A stretch of DNA of 64,000 nt from Clostridia bacterium. GTDB lineage: Bacteria > Bacillota > Clostridia > Oscillospirales > Acutalibacteraceae. Numbering within the stretch: the first letter of the stretch is position 1; each line of letters begins with the position of its first letter. Position numbers and translations under genes: made by a program. The DNA lies in NCBI GenBank assembly GCA_017432485.1, contig JAFRJB010000078.1:1-64000 (forward strand), in the 5' to 3' direction. Of the stretch, positions 7,879 through 17,617 are shown piece by piece. The notes beneath the pieces are model-generated. The model was given only the letters and a program-made list of their open reading frames with translations. It searched no databases and was not told where the DNA came from.

Positions 7879-7910
7879 AAAAAGCAACGCGGAATTCCGC
7901 GTTGCTTTTT
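7879..7910 (+). terminator. Terminator of the ATPase/rloB operon
   Basis: A perfect 32-bp palindrome with 16-bp arms AAAAAGCAACGCGGAA / TTCCGCGTTGCTTTTT, 31 bases after rloB; works in both directions. Confidence 0.88.
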
Positions 7911-8000
7911 GAAATCGATCGTATCGTACTACAACCACACTTGCAGTAAATCATTCAATATGATATAGTAACTGACATATCAACCACGAATGGAGAAAAA

Positions 8001-10397
8001 ATGGATATAAAAGAACTTGCAATTGAAAGCGCGGATCTCTATCTACAATATCTAAATGATAATAAACAAGATAAGGGTGTTCAAAAATATCAAATCAATC
8101 AAATAAAAAGAAGTAGAAATTCGAATGAAAAGCACATCTTTTATTTAGAGTTAGACAAAGCCCCGCATATGAATGACTCACTACAAATAAAAATAAAAGA
8201 TAAGTTTTTACTCGATCCTTCTGACAAGGAAAAAGAACTTATAAAACCAATCGAATGCAATAAAAAAAGAAAGATGATTGTTGTTAGTGTTGTTGACAGG
8301 TATTTAGATGTATTGATTCACGCTAACCCTTCTGACCTTACAATCATCAGTGATATGAAATTTTTAATCGAACGCGTTAGAAATTGGTACAATTCTTATG
8401 GAGATGACATTTCTTTTCCACTCCCCGGTCTTTCTACTGTCCCCTTCAACAATTCTCAATGCGTAACAGAACTTTCTAAAGAACAAAAAGAAGCAATATA
8501 CGGAATTCTAGCCAATCCGTTTACATACATTTGGGGTGCTCCGGGAACCGGGAAAACTCAAGTTGTCTTATCAAACGCTGTTTTATCTTACACTAAACAA
8601 GGGAAAAAAGTGTTAATCACCGCACCCACAAACAGCTCGTTAGAACAAACCCTTGAAGGGCTTCTTCCGGTAATGGAGAAAGCCGGAATTGATTACAATA
8701 AATATGTTGTCCGCCATGGCACGGCTTCAAGCAACTTTTCCGAAAAATATCCCGGTGTATGTGAAGACACAACCATTGATTCTTTGCAAAGTAGAATTAA
8801 TGAAACGGAGATTGATTTAATATTTCTAAAAAAACATGTTGCATTACAGCAATTTCAAGATATCTTTAAGAGCTTAAAACCGGAATTGGTTGCTTTATCA
8901 AAAGAGTATACGAATCACCAAATAAGTATCACCCATTTAGAAACAAAAAAATCAATATTGCTTGATAAAAGAGGTGAATCTTTAACTGCAAAAAAAGAAA
9001 AAGTTAAAAAGGAAGAATTCTTAATCCATAAATTAAAAAGAAGCGAAAACTCGATATTTAAACACTTTAATAAAAGAAAAACGATCGTCCTCAAAGAGAG
9101 TCTTCAAGATACAATTAAAACCATCGATCAATTGTGTGAAGAAATCGATACAATCGACCGGTCTTTAGATGATTTGCTTGATCAAATTTCGAAAGTGAAC
9201 GAATCGTTGCAAAAACGATCTGCCAACTTTGAAATGGGTAAGAGAGCGCTATTGTCAGCAGCAAATACCATCCCGGAGTTGTATGCAATAATAGATAGTT
9301 CAACCATTATCAATTTTTTAAATTGCGCTTCAGAAATTGACACATTTCTTTTAAAACACACTGAAGGAATAATATATCAATCAAACATTAATTCTTTAGA
9401 TACAAAAGAATGTGAGGCGCAGATATTTAAACTGAGTGAAACATTACACTATTACCAAGAGAAAAAGAAGACATTATCATTTTCTGCAAACCGTAAGAAT
9501 ACAGATGACTGCCTTGTGTTCGCCATCACCGTAGATAGCTTGTTGACAAAATATAAACCAAATGAAGATTGTTTTGATCATATTTTTTTAGATGAAGCCG
9601 GCTACTGTCCTCTAATAAAAGGCTGTACGCTCTTTGCTTTCGATTGCCCTGTCACGCTTTTGGGAGATCATATGCAACTACCGCCTGTTTGTGAAATGCC
9701 TAAAAAAGTAATAATGCAAGAAAACAATTGGCCTGTGTTTCTGTGGGCAACCTCTGCCATCTATGCAGAATATGCAATTGAAGATGATGTTAAAAACCTT
9801 TACCAATCTCTATATTTTAATCATAATGTCCCACATAAAACAATAGAAATGAAACAGTACAAACTGCTCACCACATACAGATTTAGTGATAGTTTGGCAA
9901 CCTTATTAAACGATTATCACATATACTCGAAAGGGTTTCGGGGACTACCAAATGCAACAACAAAATTATACTTTATAGATGCAAAACGAAGCAAACCACA
10001 AAATGGACGTACTAGCCAAGCTGAAGCCGAGGTGATTATAGACTATGTTAAAAAACACAAGTCTGAAAACATCGGCATCATTACACCTTATGTTGCACAA
10101 AAGGAAATCATAAAAAATAATATAAAAACAATTGGTTTCCCATTTGAAAATGTTCTCACAGTCCATCGTTCTCAAAGTAAAGAATGGGATACAATTCTTT
10201 TTAGTGTTGTCGATACAAACGATAAGTGGTTTATGGACTCACTTAATGAAAAATCCGGTGGCAAATTTATTATTAACACCGCTGTTAGTAGGGCAAAAAA
10301 GAAAATGATTATTGTTTGCGATTATAACTATTGGATAGGTCAAAAGAAACAATTAATCTGCAAGCTTCTTGAAAACGCAGAAGAATTAATAATATGA
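8001..10397 (+). CDS. SF1 (Upf1/DNA2-like) helicase
   Basis: 798 residues. Residues 1-150 form an unrecognised N-terminal domain. The helicase core has Walker A GAPGTGKT (about 178-185), a long coiled-coil insertion (about 255-400), motif II FLDEAGYCPLIKG (about 528), LTTYRFS, the TPYVAQKEII segment, HRSQSKEWDTILFSVV (about 720) and the terminal NTAVSRAKKKMIIV. This is the SF1B order of Upf1/DNA2-family helicases. ATG 8001 follows TGGAGAAA. Its place between an RloB operon and a primase-helicase gene suggests defence or nucleic-acid processing; alone it cannot be assigned to a named system. Confidence 0.82.
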   Translation: MDIKELAIESADLYLQYLNDNKQDKGVQKYQINQIKRSRNSNEKHIFYLELDKAPHMNDSLQIKIKDKFLLDPSDKEKELIKPIECNKKRKMIVVSVVDRYLDVLIHANPSDLTIISDMKFLIERVRNWYNSYGDDISFPLPGLSTVPFNNSQCVTELSKEQKEAIYGILANPFTYIWGAPGTGKTQVVLSNAVLSYTKQGKKVLITAPTNSSLEQTLEGLLPVMEKAGIDYNKYVVRHGTASSNFSEKYPGVCEDTTIDSLQSRINETEIDLIFLKKHVALQQFQDIFKSLKPELVALSKEYTNHQISITHLETKKSILLDKRGESLTAKKEKVKKEEFLIHKLKRSENSIFKHFNKRKTIVLKESLQDTIKTIDQLCEEIDTIDRSLDDLLDQISKVNESLQKRSANFEMGKRALLSAANTIPELYAIIDSSTIINFLNCASEIDTFLLKHTEGIIYQSNINSLDTKECEAQIFKLSETLHYYQEKKKTLSFSANRKNTDDCLVFAITVDSLLTKYKPNEDCFDHIFLDEAGYCPLIKGCTLFAFDCPVTLLGDHMQLPPVCEMPKKVIMQENNWPVFLWATSAIYAEYAIEDDVKNLYQSLYFNHNVPHKTIEMKQYKLLTTYRFSDSLATLLNDYHIYSKGFRGLPNATTKLYFIDAKRSKPQNGRTSQAEAEVIIDYVKKHKSENIGIITPYVAQKEIIKNNIKTIGFPFENVLTVHRSQSKEWDTILFSVVDTNDKWFMDSLNEKSGGKFIINTAVSRAKKKMIIVCDYNYWIGQKKQLICKLLENAEELII

Positions 10398-10404
10398 AAT
10401 GAAT

Positions 10405-10440
10405 CAGGTGTGAAGAGCATTCTAGCTTCACGCCTTCTTT
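10405..10440 (+). terminator. Terminator after SF1 helicase gene
   Basis: AGGTGTGAAG (10405-10414) pairs with CTTCACGCCT (10425-10434), followed by TCTTTT. It separates two convergent transcription units. Confidence 0.75.
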
Positions 10441-10482
10441 TCCGTATGTTCATAATTACTCCGCATCATGACAGTTTTTACA

Positions 10483-13338
10483 CTAATCCTCTTTCATTAC
10501 AGCATCTAATAACAGTCCCGCAATGTCTGTGTTTTCAATCCTAATAGCATTTTGAGCCTGAGAGGAAAATGCCATGTAGTTAATACTTCCATACCATGCA
10601 GTGTTTTGGTCAATGAGTGTCAGGTTTTCTGTTGTTTTTTCCTTTTGAATGAGTTTTATCCCATAGTTTTCAATCGAAGAATACAACTCTTTTAAACTCT
10701 TTTGTTTGCTTTCGGAATAACTACTTAAGCTTTTTGTAATAATCACCACAGATACACCATTTATTAACTTCTCGGAAAGGATTTGGATAAAAGAAGCAAA
10801 CTTTGATGATCGAATATAAGAAGCAGCAAGGACGATTTCTTTTTGTGCACCGCGAATATCATCAATATATTTTGCATAATAATCTGCGCCACTATAGATG
10901 ATATCGCTGTTTTCCATAATCATTGGAGCAGATTTCACCTTATACCCGATAGAAGCATAACCACTCAACCTCTTTTGATACATCCTTTCGAACACCGGCA
11001 CATGAATATCAATATAATCATAAATGTACACCTCGCTTTTACCCGGGTATTCTCTATGCAGTCTTCCTGCGTATTGAGCTACTTTCCCTTTCCACGCAAT
11101 CGGCAATGCCAAAAATAATGTATCTAATCTCGGATAATCAAATCCCTCTCCGATATATTTCCCCGTTGCCACAATTACTAACGGCTCATTTGACGAGATT
11201 GCCATAAGCCGCTCCATTTGTTCTCGCCGCTCTTTCAGTGACGGTGTTCCGTAAAGTTCAACAACGTTGTCGCAAAACTCTTTTATCTTTTCAGAAAGAT
11301 AAATCACATGTTCCCTGCGCTCGGTTAGCACTAATGGTATCCTGTCACTTGCAAGTGCAGTTTTGACATCATCAAGAATTAAGCGATTGCGATGCTCGCT
11401 TTCTGCCAATTTTTGATATGCAGCAGCGATATTAATGTTATCAATCGATAAATCCCTAAACCTTGTAAAACGCGGAATAATATAGTGTTCAAAGCTTCTT
11501 TTCTCTGCCTGTGTTTTTGCATCCACCCGGTAACGAATGGGACCGCACTGCATAAAGATAATCGGATGATGTCCATCTTGCCTGGTGGGTGTGGCAGTCA
11601 AACCGTAAACATATTTAGAATTTGCATATTTTAAAACTCTTTCAAAATTGACAGCTGAAATATGATGGCATTCATCTACAATGATCATGCCATAATCCCT
11701 AACAATTGCTTTTACGTCATCACCATCTATCAAAGACTGCATAAGTGCAATGTCCACAATTCCTCCGGGATGACTGCTCCCGCCGCCTATTGTGCCAATA
11801 GGCGACCATTTTCTTTTCCTGCCTCTTCCTTTTTGCTCCGGTTCGATAATATCAATTCTCAAAAAATCCTTCAGTGCTTTTTGCCACTGCTTCATTAAAG
11901 CTTGCGTATGTACAAGTACTAAAGTGTTGGTTTTCTTTTTTCCAATCATATATGCGGCAATCACGGTTTTTCCAAATGCGGTGGTTGCCGATAATACACC
12001 AATCTCATTTCCAAGCAAAGCTTTTGCCGCAGAATTTTGCTCTTCACGCAATTGCCCGCAAAAAGAAACAGGAATGATTTCTCCTTTATTTGTTTTATCC
12101 ACAATCTGATACTCAATACCGGCATCATCTAACAATTCACAAAGAGCTTGCTTACAACCACGCGGCAAAGCAAGGTAGTCATCTGTCATTTCCGCTGTTG
12201 AAATCACCCTCGGTTTGTTGTAAATCGACAGGCGCATTGCCTGTGCTTTATAAAAATCAGGATTTTTAAATGCCGCAAGGCGTTTCATAGAATTATGAAG
12301 ATTTGGTGATAACGCTTTTTTTGGAATAAAAAGCATATTTGCCTGCACAATGATCAATTCATCCGCACAATCCATTGCCGTAATGGAAGGATTTTCTTTT
12401 GTTTTCCATGGTTCCACATCAGAAGCCGACATCAACTCGCCCATTTCATTCTTTCGGGCAGCCAAAAAAACTTCAACCTGTTCCGGCGGTATTTTCTTAA
12501 TGGTATCTAAAAATGCCCAACAATCATCATATTCCGCAAAGTATTTATCCACAAAAACACTGCCGCCGTTTTTTCGTGCTTGTCCCTGCAATGGTAATGC
12601 TATTAAATTTCCAAAGCCGCCTTTCGGCATTGTATCCTGATTGGGAAACATCCTGTCATAAGATGCAAAAGACAAATGCATGCATTCTTTCATAGTTTCC
12701 GTTAACAAAATGCTTCCCAGTTTTCTTGCATCCAATGCAGATATCGCTTCCTCAAAAAACATCCACAAATGTGCTCCGTTGCCGGATCGAGATATTTCTA
12801 TATATGATGAAAATCCGTGGTTCTTACAAGTTCTCTGCACTGCGAGAACATCCTCTTTGAAATTCTCATCGTCAAAATCAAAAGCTAAAAACAGACAGGT
12901 TTCATCCTTTAACATTGGATAAATTCCAATGACATCACGGCAATAATAGTCCTTGCCGGCAAGATGTCGATATATATCTTTGTCCGTTAATTGCGCTAAC
13001 TTTCGGTTTGGACATTCACTGCATTTATATTTCTTTTTATCACAAACACCATCTACCCATTCATTTTCACAAACAGGCTGATAACCGCCTCTTTTGAGCG
13101 ATTGACTATACCAACGGCGCGCGAAAACATCCTCTCGCCCTTTAAATAAAGAACGAAATAGTTTTATTTTGGCTTCAGGTGAACTGTATTTATTGATACC
13201 GCTTACAATCTCTGTTTTTTCATTTTCTACAATCGGTAAACCAAGCTGTTGCTTGAGCCGCATGTTTTCGCTCTTTAATCGTTCGTATTCTTGCAACAAG
13301 CGGTTATATTTTTCTAATAATTCATTGTAACTATGCAT
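10483..13338 (-). CDS. TOTE-type primase-helicase-PLD fusion
   Basis: 951 residues with four parts. Residues 5-35 are a coiled coil. An archaeo-eukaryotic primase domain of the TOTE conflict type follows, with a Cys cluster (CENEWVDGVCDKKKYKCSEC), FLAFDFDDENF carrying the DxD near 150, SRSGNGAHLWMFF near 185 and the FGNLIALPLQGQA strand. A DEAD/DEAH helicase has ATTAFGKT near 456, VDECHH near 556, LTATPTRQDGHH and YAGRLHREYPG. The C-terminal PLD-like domain (about 825-951) ends LIDQNTAWYGSINYM; the expected HxK histidine is not evident there. It lies seven bases after the SWIM gene, so the two are cotranscribed. Confidence 0.85.
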   Translation of the reverse strand: MHSYNELLEKYNRLLQEYERLKSENMRLKQQLGLPIVENEKTEIVSGINKYSSPEAKIKLFRSLFKGREDVFARRWYSQSLKRGGYQPVCENEWVDGVCDKKKYKCSECPNRKLAQLTDKDIYRHLAGKDYYCRDVIGIYPMLKDETCLFLAFDFDDENFKEDVLAVQRTCKNHGFSSYIEISRSGNGAHLWMFFEEAISALDARKLGSILLTETMKECMHLSFASYDRMFPNQDTMPKGGFGNLIALPLQGQARKNGGSVFVDKYFAEYDDCWAFLDTIKKIPPEQVEVFLAARKNEMGELMSASDVEPWKTKENPSITAMDCADELIIVQANMLFIPKKALSPNLHNSMKRLAAFKNPDFYKAQAMRLSIYNKPRVISTAEMTDDYLALPRGCKQALCELLDDAGIEYQIVDKTNKGEIIPVSFCGQLREEQNSAAKALLGNEIGVLSATTAFGKTVIAAYMIGKKKTNTLVLVHTQALMKQWQKALKDFLRIDIIEPEQKGRGRKRKWSPIGTIGGGSSHPGGIVDIALMQSLIDGDDVKAIVRDYGMIIVDECHHISAVNFERVLKYANSKYVYGLTATPTRQDGHHPIIFMQCGPIRYRVDAKTQAEKRSFEHYIIPRFTRFRDLSIDNINIAAAYQKLAESEHRNRLILDDVKTALASDRIPLVLTERREHVIYLSEKIKEFCDNVVELYGTPSLKERREQMERLMAISSNEPLVIVATGKYIGEGFDYPRLDTLFLALPIAWKGKVAQYAGRLHREYPGKSEVYIYDYIDIHVPVFERMYQKRLSGYASIGYKVKSAPMIMENSDIIYSGADYYAKYIDDIRGAQKEIVLAASYIRSSKFASFIQILSEKLINGVSVVIITKSLSSYSESKQKSLKELYSSIENYGIKLIQKEKTTENLTLIDQNTAWYGSINYMAFSSQAQNAIRIENTDIAGLLLDAVMKED

Positions 13339-13345
13339 AGCAAAC

Positions 13346-14155
13346 CTATTTATTATCCACCCACTCTTCCACTTCTTCGGAAAAAGAATAAGTATGGTAG
13401 CTCATAAAACGCTTTAGCGTTTTTCTGATACTTTCTTTTTCTTCTCGGGTACTTTTCTGAATGACTTCTTCCAAGTAATATTCCAACTCATTTTCTATCT
13501 CATATAAACCGCAATCATAATCCTCATATTCCAGATATGATAAATCCTCGGCACAGTGCAAAATAAACTCAAACGTTTCCATATGCCCTATATCTTTTAA
13601 AAAAGTGGACAATGTAGGATATATGAACTCCCCTAATTTGTTGCAAAAACGATATGCATTTTGATAATCTATGGTACCATCAGCGTAAGTATAGTTTTTA
13701 ATGATTGAATCAAATTGCCGACACATTTTTCCGGCTAACTGTTTTTTTGCGCCAACAGAACTGCTGCTCAAAAGTTTTAACATCATTTCATTATCGGCAT
13801 TGGACGAGATAAACTTGATTAATTCTTGTTTACTCATCTTTTCAAGCTTTGCCGAAAACTCCGATTTTAGTTTTGAATCATCAAAATCAATATCATCTTT
13901 GCGATATGCTTCCAATTCATATAACATAGCCGCCATGTGTTTACAGTTGCCGATTGCAGCATATGGGCAATCGCAAAACATTGCGGTCACCGCGCCTTCT
14001 TTCACGGTTATTTCAACCTCATATTCTTCACTTCCACAAACGGTCGCGGAATATGTATTCCCTCTTTTTGTGATTTCATCCACTGCACTATCCCGGTAAT
14101 AATCATATCCTCTTTCTAAAATCTGCGGTTGAAACAGTTGTTTCCAGTCTTTCAT
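13346..14155 (-). CDS. SWIM zinc-finger protein upstream of primase-helicase
   Basis: 269 residues. The SWIM motif is Cys61-x-Cys63-x7-Cys71-x-His73 (CDCPYAAIGNCKHMAA), preceded by the usual N-terminal FQPQILERGYDYYRD segment. SWIM domains bind DNA or proteins and often sit beside SNF2-type helicases in bacteria. The rest is alpha-helical and acidic without a recognised fold. It is the first gene of a two-gene operon with the TOTE-like primase-helicase, so it probably supplies substrate or partner binding. Confidence 0.8.
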   Translation of the reverse strand: MKDWKQLFQPQILERGYDYYRDSAVDEITKRGNTYSATVCGSEEYEVEITVKEGAVTAMFCDCPYAAIGNCKHMAAMLYELEAYRKDDIDFDDSKLKSEFSAKLEKMSKQELIKFISSNADNEMMLKLLSSSSVGAKKQLAGKMCRQFDSIIKNYTYADGTIDYQNAYRFCNKLGEFIYPTLSTFLKDIGHMETFEFILHCAEDLSYLEYEDYDCGLYEIENELEYYLEEVIQKSTREEKESIRKTLKRFMSYHTYSFSEEVEEWVDNK

Positions 14156-14213
14156 AATCCTTCTCCCATCAAGAATTAGATTTCTAATTTAATCGTAAAT
14201 CATCTATCCGCTA

Positions 14214-14242
14214 TTGTCAATAAACTAATTCCATGATATATT
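14214..14242 (+). promoter_or_regulatory. Promoter of the UPF0158 gene
   Basis: TTGTCA (14214-14219) and TATATT (14237-14242), 17-base spacer; the AAAGGAG ribosome site and ATG follow. Confidence 0.6.
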
Positions 14243-14263
14243 AACACAAAAGGAGTTGATACA

Positions 14264-14752
14264 ATGAAAATTCAGTTATCCGCCATTACCGATGCACTCG
14301 ATATGATATGGGAAGAGTGGTCAATATACCTCAATAGAGAAACCGGCGAAATCATCAATCTGCCGAATGAAGCTTTTGCGCTTGCCGAAGAGAATGAGAG
14401 TGAAGAAGAAATTGACGAGGCACTCACTCACGCAGAAATCGTGGAAGATGAAAATGATATCACTATAGCGCAAGATATTTTGAACCATCCCGAAAGATAC
14501 GCCTGCCTGCCTGACCAATATGACATCAATGAATATGAAATTATGCGCGATTTTTCACAGTCCTATGAAGATGAACACATTTGCGGTGAACTATGTGATG
14601 CCATTACCGGTAGAGGTGCTTTTCGCTTCTTCAAAAGCACAATTGCCAGGTTGGGTATCCGAGATGAATACTTTGCTTTTAAAGAGAAGGCATATAAAAA
14701 AATCGCAAGAGAGTGGTGCGAAGTAAACAAAATAGAATATTACGAAGATTAA
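14264..14752 (+). CDS. UPF0158 family protein
   Basis: 162 residues. The C-terminal half carries the family pattern CLPDQYDINEYEIMRDF, then GRGAFRFFKSTIARLGI and WCEVNKIEYYED, matching UPF0158 (Pfam PF03682). The middle is strongly acidic. The biochemical role of the family is unknown; it is cytosolic and common in Firmicutes. It is monocistronic, with its own promoter and a GGCGGCGAG-type terminator. Confidence 0.85.
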   Translation: MKIQLSAITDALDMIWEEWSIYLNRETGEIINLPNEAFALAEENESEEEIDEALTHAEIVEDENDITIAQDILNHPERYACLPDQYDINEYEIMRDFSQSYEDEHICGELCDAITGRGAFRFFKSTIARLGIRDEYFAFKEKAYKKIAREWCEVNKIEYYED

Positions 14753-14762
14753 AAATAATATA

Positions 14763-14794
14763 TTTAAGGCGGCGAGTTCTCTCGCCGCCTTAAA
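14763..14794 (+). terminator. GGCGGCGAG-type terminator
   Basis: 14-bp arms TTTAAGGCGGCGAG / CTCGCCGCCTTAAA with a four-base loop. One of at least five GCGGCGAG...CTCGCCGC palindromes in the window. Confidence 0.85.
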
Positions 14795-14986
14795 TTAAAT
14801 TGACTGTTGTTCTTTTCTAAGCTTCTACCAATTTTTAATAGCAATTAATGCTTAACTCTCCACAAGCACTTCCCAGTTACCGTTGCAATTATAATTCGCC
14901 TTCCAAAGTGCAATTTTTGCACTTTGAAGAAGCATTATTTGCACTTTGGGCGGCATTTTAAAAATCAATATAGCGGTATCACTTCG

Positions 14987-16822
14987 TTACCCGGCGGCAT
15001 TTTGGTAATCTTCGATAATCGGGTACAGGTCGTTGTACATATCCTGCCCCATTGACACATTCTCGCCCAATTCCAACACCTTGCCGCGGGAGTATTGCTC
15101 CCATGTAGGGAGCCCTTCCCCATTCGGGTTACCGGTTTTTACAAAATTCACCCAATAATGCTGCATGGTCTCGCTCAGCGCCAAATCACTTTCATCATAG
15201 AGCCAAGCGTGGCGCCACAAGTTGCCGTATGCATAAGGCATTTCTCCGCCGTGATAGGCGCGCAGAGAGCGATTATTCTTTGTAAAACAGTATAAGTAAA
15301 CAGGCTTTTCCTGCGCTGCCATATATTCCGACCAGCGGTAGTGAGAGTAGGCAAACCAGGCACCGCTTAAGATGTAATTATAGGTTCCCTTTGCTTCTCC
15401 GCCCATATCCACGGCAAGGGCATATTCCTGCTGTTTGCTGTCATATGGGAACTGCTTTAGTGCTTTATCGGCGGCATTCCCTGCCGGGAAGAGTTTTTGC
15501 AAAGCTTCTGCATAGTCCGCCTGCTCCACCTTTTGCATGAAATTAAAAACATCTGCTTCATGCGCATTAAAACCGTTTAAAAGCGCGGTTTCATTGTTGT
15601 TTCCCTTTTCATAAGTGAGGTAGGGCTGTTCGGCAATGGCATAGCCATCCACCGTTATGGCAGAGTTTTCATACTGCGTTTTTACCAATTTTTCGGCAGG
15701 AATATCGCGCAGCTGCTCTATGGTTTCGCAGCCGAATTCTTTCATAATATCACTGCCGGTTTGCTTTGCTTCTTCAAAGGAGCGGAAGGTGTGGAAAGGC
15801 TTTTTCGCTGCAATGCCGCTGCTTTCCGCAATGGCATAGCGGAAAAGCCCCTTCGCAAGCGGAGAAACGCACAGCGCGTTCACGCTTGAGGAACCGGCAG
15901 ACTCACCCGCAACCGTCACCTTTTGCGGGTCACCGCCAAAGGCGGCAATATTTTTTTGTACCCACTTGAGTGCCTGAATTTGGTCGAGCAAACCGTAGTT
16001 ACCGGTGGTGCCTTCGGGCGACTCTGCCTGCAACTGCTCATTTGCATAGTAACCAAACACGCCTAAGCGGTAGGTAATCGAAACAAAAACAATGCCCTGC
16101 TTCGCTAAATCCTCACCGCGGTATTCACTAAAAGAGGACTGCCCTGTGGTGAGAGAACCGCCGTGAATGAAGACCAATACAGGCGCATCGGAAATATCGC
16201 CTGCCGGTTTAAACACATTCAAATACAAAGAATCCTCACTGACTGCCTCGCGGTAATTATCGGAAAGAGAGATTTTGTAGTTATTGTAACCTACAATTTG
16301 TGTTAAAGAATTCATCAATTCGCTATCGCGGCTTTGCATGGACATTGGCGCAAAGTGGTCACACGCCAAAACATCATTCCACTTCTCAGGCTCCACCGGT
16401 GCTTTCCAACGCAACTCGCCCACCGGCGGCTTCGCATAAGGAATGCCGGCAAAAACCTCCACGCTTTTATCGGCGTTGCAAACCCCTTGCACATCACCGT
16501 AAACCGTTTGCACAATTTGTGTTTGCTCCGGTTGCTTCACATCCACCGCCGGCACCCTTTTGAAAGGCGGTGCAGACACAAGGCTGATAACGGCAAACAC
16601 CGCGACCAGTGCTGCCCAAAGCCCCATATGCACGAGTTTCTTTTTGCCTTTCAAAAGCTTCACTTCGCAAACAATGAGCCCTGCAATGGCAAGCAGTGCC
16701 AATGCCCACCCTAAAAGTGTATTTTTGGAAAGCTCCAAAATGGCAAAATAGATAAGAGCCGTAAAGCCTGTAATGATCCAAAAGAAAATGTGCCGATTCT
16801 TTTTTACACTGTTCTTTTCCAT
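14987..16822 (-). CDS. Membrane-anchored type B carboxylesterase
   Basis: 611 residues. Three predicted membrane helices come first (about 12-30, 35-53, 64-82), then an extracytoplasmic alpha/beta-hydrolase domain. Carboxylesterase type B landmarks are VFAGIPYAKPPVGELRW, the FIHGGS oxyanion loop, the nucleophile elbow GESAGSSS (Ser near 307) and the histidine loop AYHGGEMPYAYG (about 520). Likely cleaves small esters at the cell surface; substrate unknown. The three-helix anchor is unusual, since most relatives are soluble or secreted. ATG preceded by GGAGGAAG. Confidence 0.88.
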   Translation of the reverse strand: MEKNSVKKNRHIFFWIITGFTALIYFAILELSKNTLLGWALALLAIAGLIVCEVKLLKGKKKLVHMGLWAALVAVFAVISLVSAPPFKRVPAVDVKQPEQTQIVQTVYGDVQGVCNADKSVEVFAGIPYAKPPVGELRWKAPVEPEKWNDVLACDHFAPMSMQSRDSELMNSLTQIVGYNNYKISLSDNYREAVSEDSLYLNVFKPAGDISDAPVLVFIHGGSLTTGQSSFSEYRGEDLAKQGIVFVSITYRLGVFGYYANEQLQAESPEGTTGNYGLLDQIQALKWVQKNIAAFGGDPQKVTVAGESAGSSSVNALCVSPLAKGLFRYAIAESSGIAAKKPFHTFRSFEEAKQTGSDIMKEFGCETIEQLRDIPAEKLVKTQYENSAITVDGYAIAEQPYLTYEKGNNNETALLNGFNAHEADVFNFMQKVEQADYAEALQKLFPAGNAADKALKQFPYDSKQQEYALAVDMGGEAKGTYNYILSGAWFAYSHYRWSEYMAAQEKPVYLYCFTKNNRSLRAYHGGEMPYAYGNLWRHAWLYDESDLALSETMQHYWVNFVKTGNPNGEGLPTWEQYSRGKVLELGENVSMGQDMYNDLYPIIEDYQNAAG

Positions 16823-16933
16823 GCACTTCCTCCGCGAATAGCAATATTTGAATTCATTATACCATAGAGCACACGCCTAAAGCAAATTGCCGATGTGACT
16901 ATTCGCCTTTGCTATAGGCTTGTAAGTTAAGCA

Positions 16934-16976
16934 AAAAAATTCACCGCCGACAGGAAACCTTGTCAGCGGTGAATTT
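16934..16976 (-). terminator. Terminator of cupin gene 1
   Basis: TTCACCGC...GCGGTGAA hairpin with inner GACAGG/CCTTGTC pairing and A/T runs on both sides; probably bidirectional between the convergent-end cupin and the following sequence. Confidence 0.75.
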
Positions 16977-17411
16977 TTAATACTCTGCTTTGTCGGCATC
17001 TGCTTTGGTCTTATGTATCGTGCCAAAAGGATGCTCAGGCGGCGCATAAACCGAAAGAATTTTGAGCGGGCGATTGCTGATATTCTTAATGTTGTGCCAA
17101 GTGCCCGCCGGCACAATCACAGCGTCACCGCTACGCACGGTGCGCTGCAAAGCAAGCGCATCCTTACTCTCACCCATCATTGTAAGTCCTGTTCCCTCTT
17201 CAATCAAAAGCAACTGGTCCGTAGTTTTGTGCTGCTCAAGCCCCACTTCACTGCCGGGTGCAATGCTCATCAATGTGACTTGAAAGTGTTCACCTGTCCA
17301 AAACGCGGTTCTGAAGTTGCGATTTATCCGCGCTTCACGCTGCGCTCGAAAAATAAGCGCTTGTTTGCCGTAATCTGTAATTGACATAGAATGCATTGGT
17401 CTGTTTGCCAT
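16977..17411 (-). CDS. Cupin domain protein, paralogue 1
   Basis: 144 residues forming one cupin barrel. Metal-binding motif 1 is seen in EVGLEQHKTTDQLLLIEEG (histidine, glutamate) and motif 2 in VPAGTWHNIKN. The family resembles small mannose-6-phosphate-isomerase-like or redox cupins. A second copy, clearly the same protein with about four residues in five identical, lies at 50038-50472. AGGAGG precedes the ATG. Enzymatic role not known. Confidence 0.85.
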   Translation of the reverse strand: MANRPMHSMSITDYGKQALIFRAQREARINRNFRTAFWTGEHFQVTLMSIAPGSEVGLEQHKTTDQLLLIEEGTGLTMMGESKDALALQRTVRSGDAVIVPAGTWHNIKNISNRPLKILSVYAPPEHPFGTIHKTKADADKAEY

Positions 17412-17475
17412 AGCTGCCTCCTGCTGTTTTTACCATTCTATGAAGTCGGTGCAAAAAACGTGCTTTTGAAGTTTT

Positions 17476-17515
17476 AAAAAATGCAGTAAAGTGAAAACAC
17501 TTTACTGCATTTTTC
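17476..17515 (-). terminator. Terminator of the HTH-DUF3990 operon
   Basis: Perfect 13-bp arms ATGCAGTAAAGTG / CACTTTACTGCAT with an AAAA loop and A/T runs on both sides. Confidence 0.8.
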
Positions 17516-17617
17516 CGCATTTCAACCGGACTGACCGATTTTCCTCCAAATAAAAGCCTTTCTATACGGCAATAAAAATGACTATTGTGTCGTTTTTAAA
17601 AGTTGGTATTTCATCAA

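Noticed and set aside
14860-14960. Repeated TTGCACTTTG strings before the carboxylesterase terminus
   Set aside because: Short local inverted/direct repeats without a T-run or flanking gene signal; no function can be supported.
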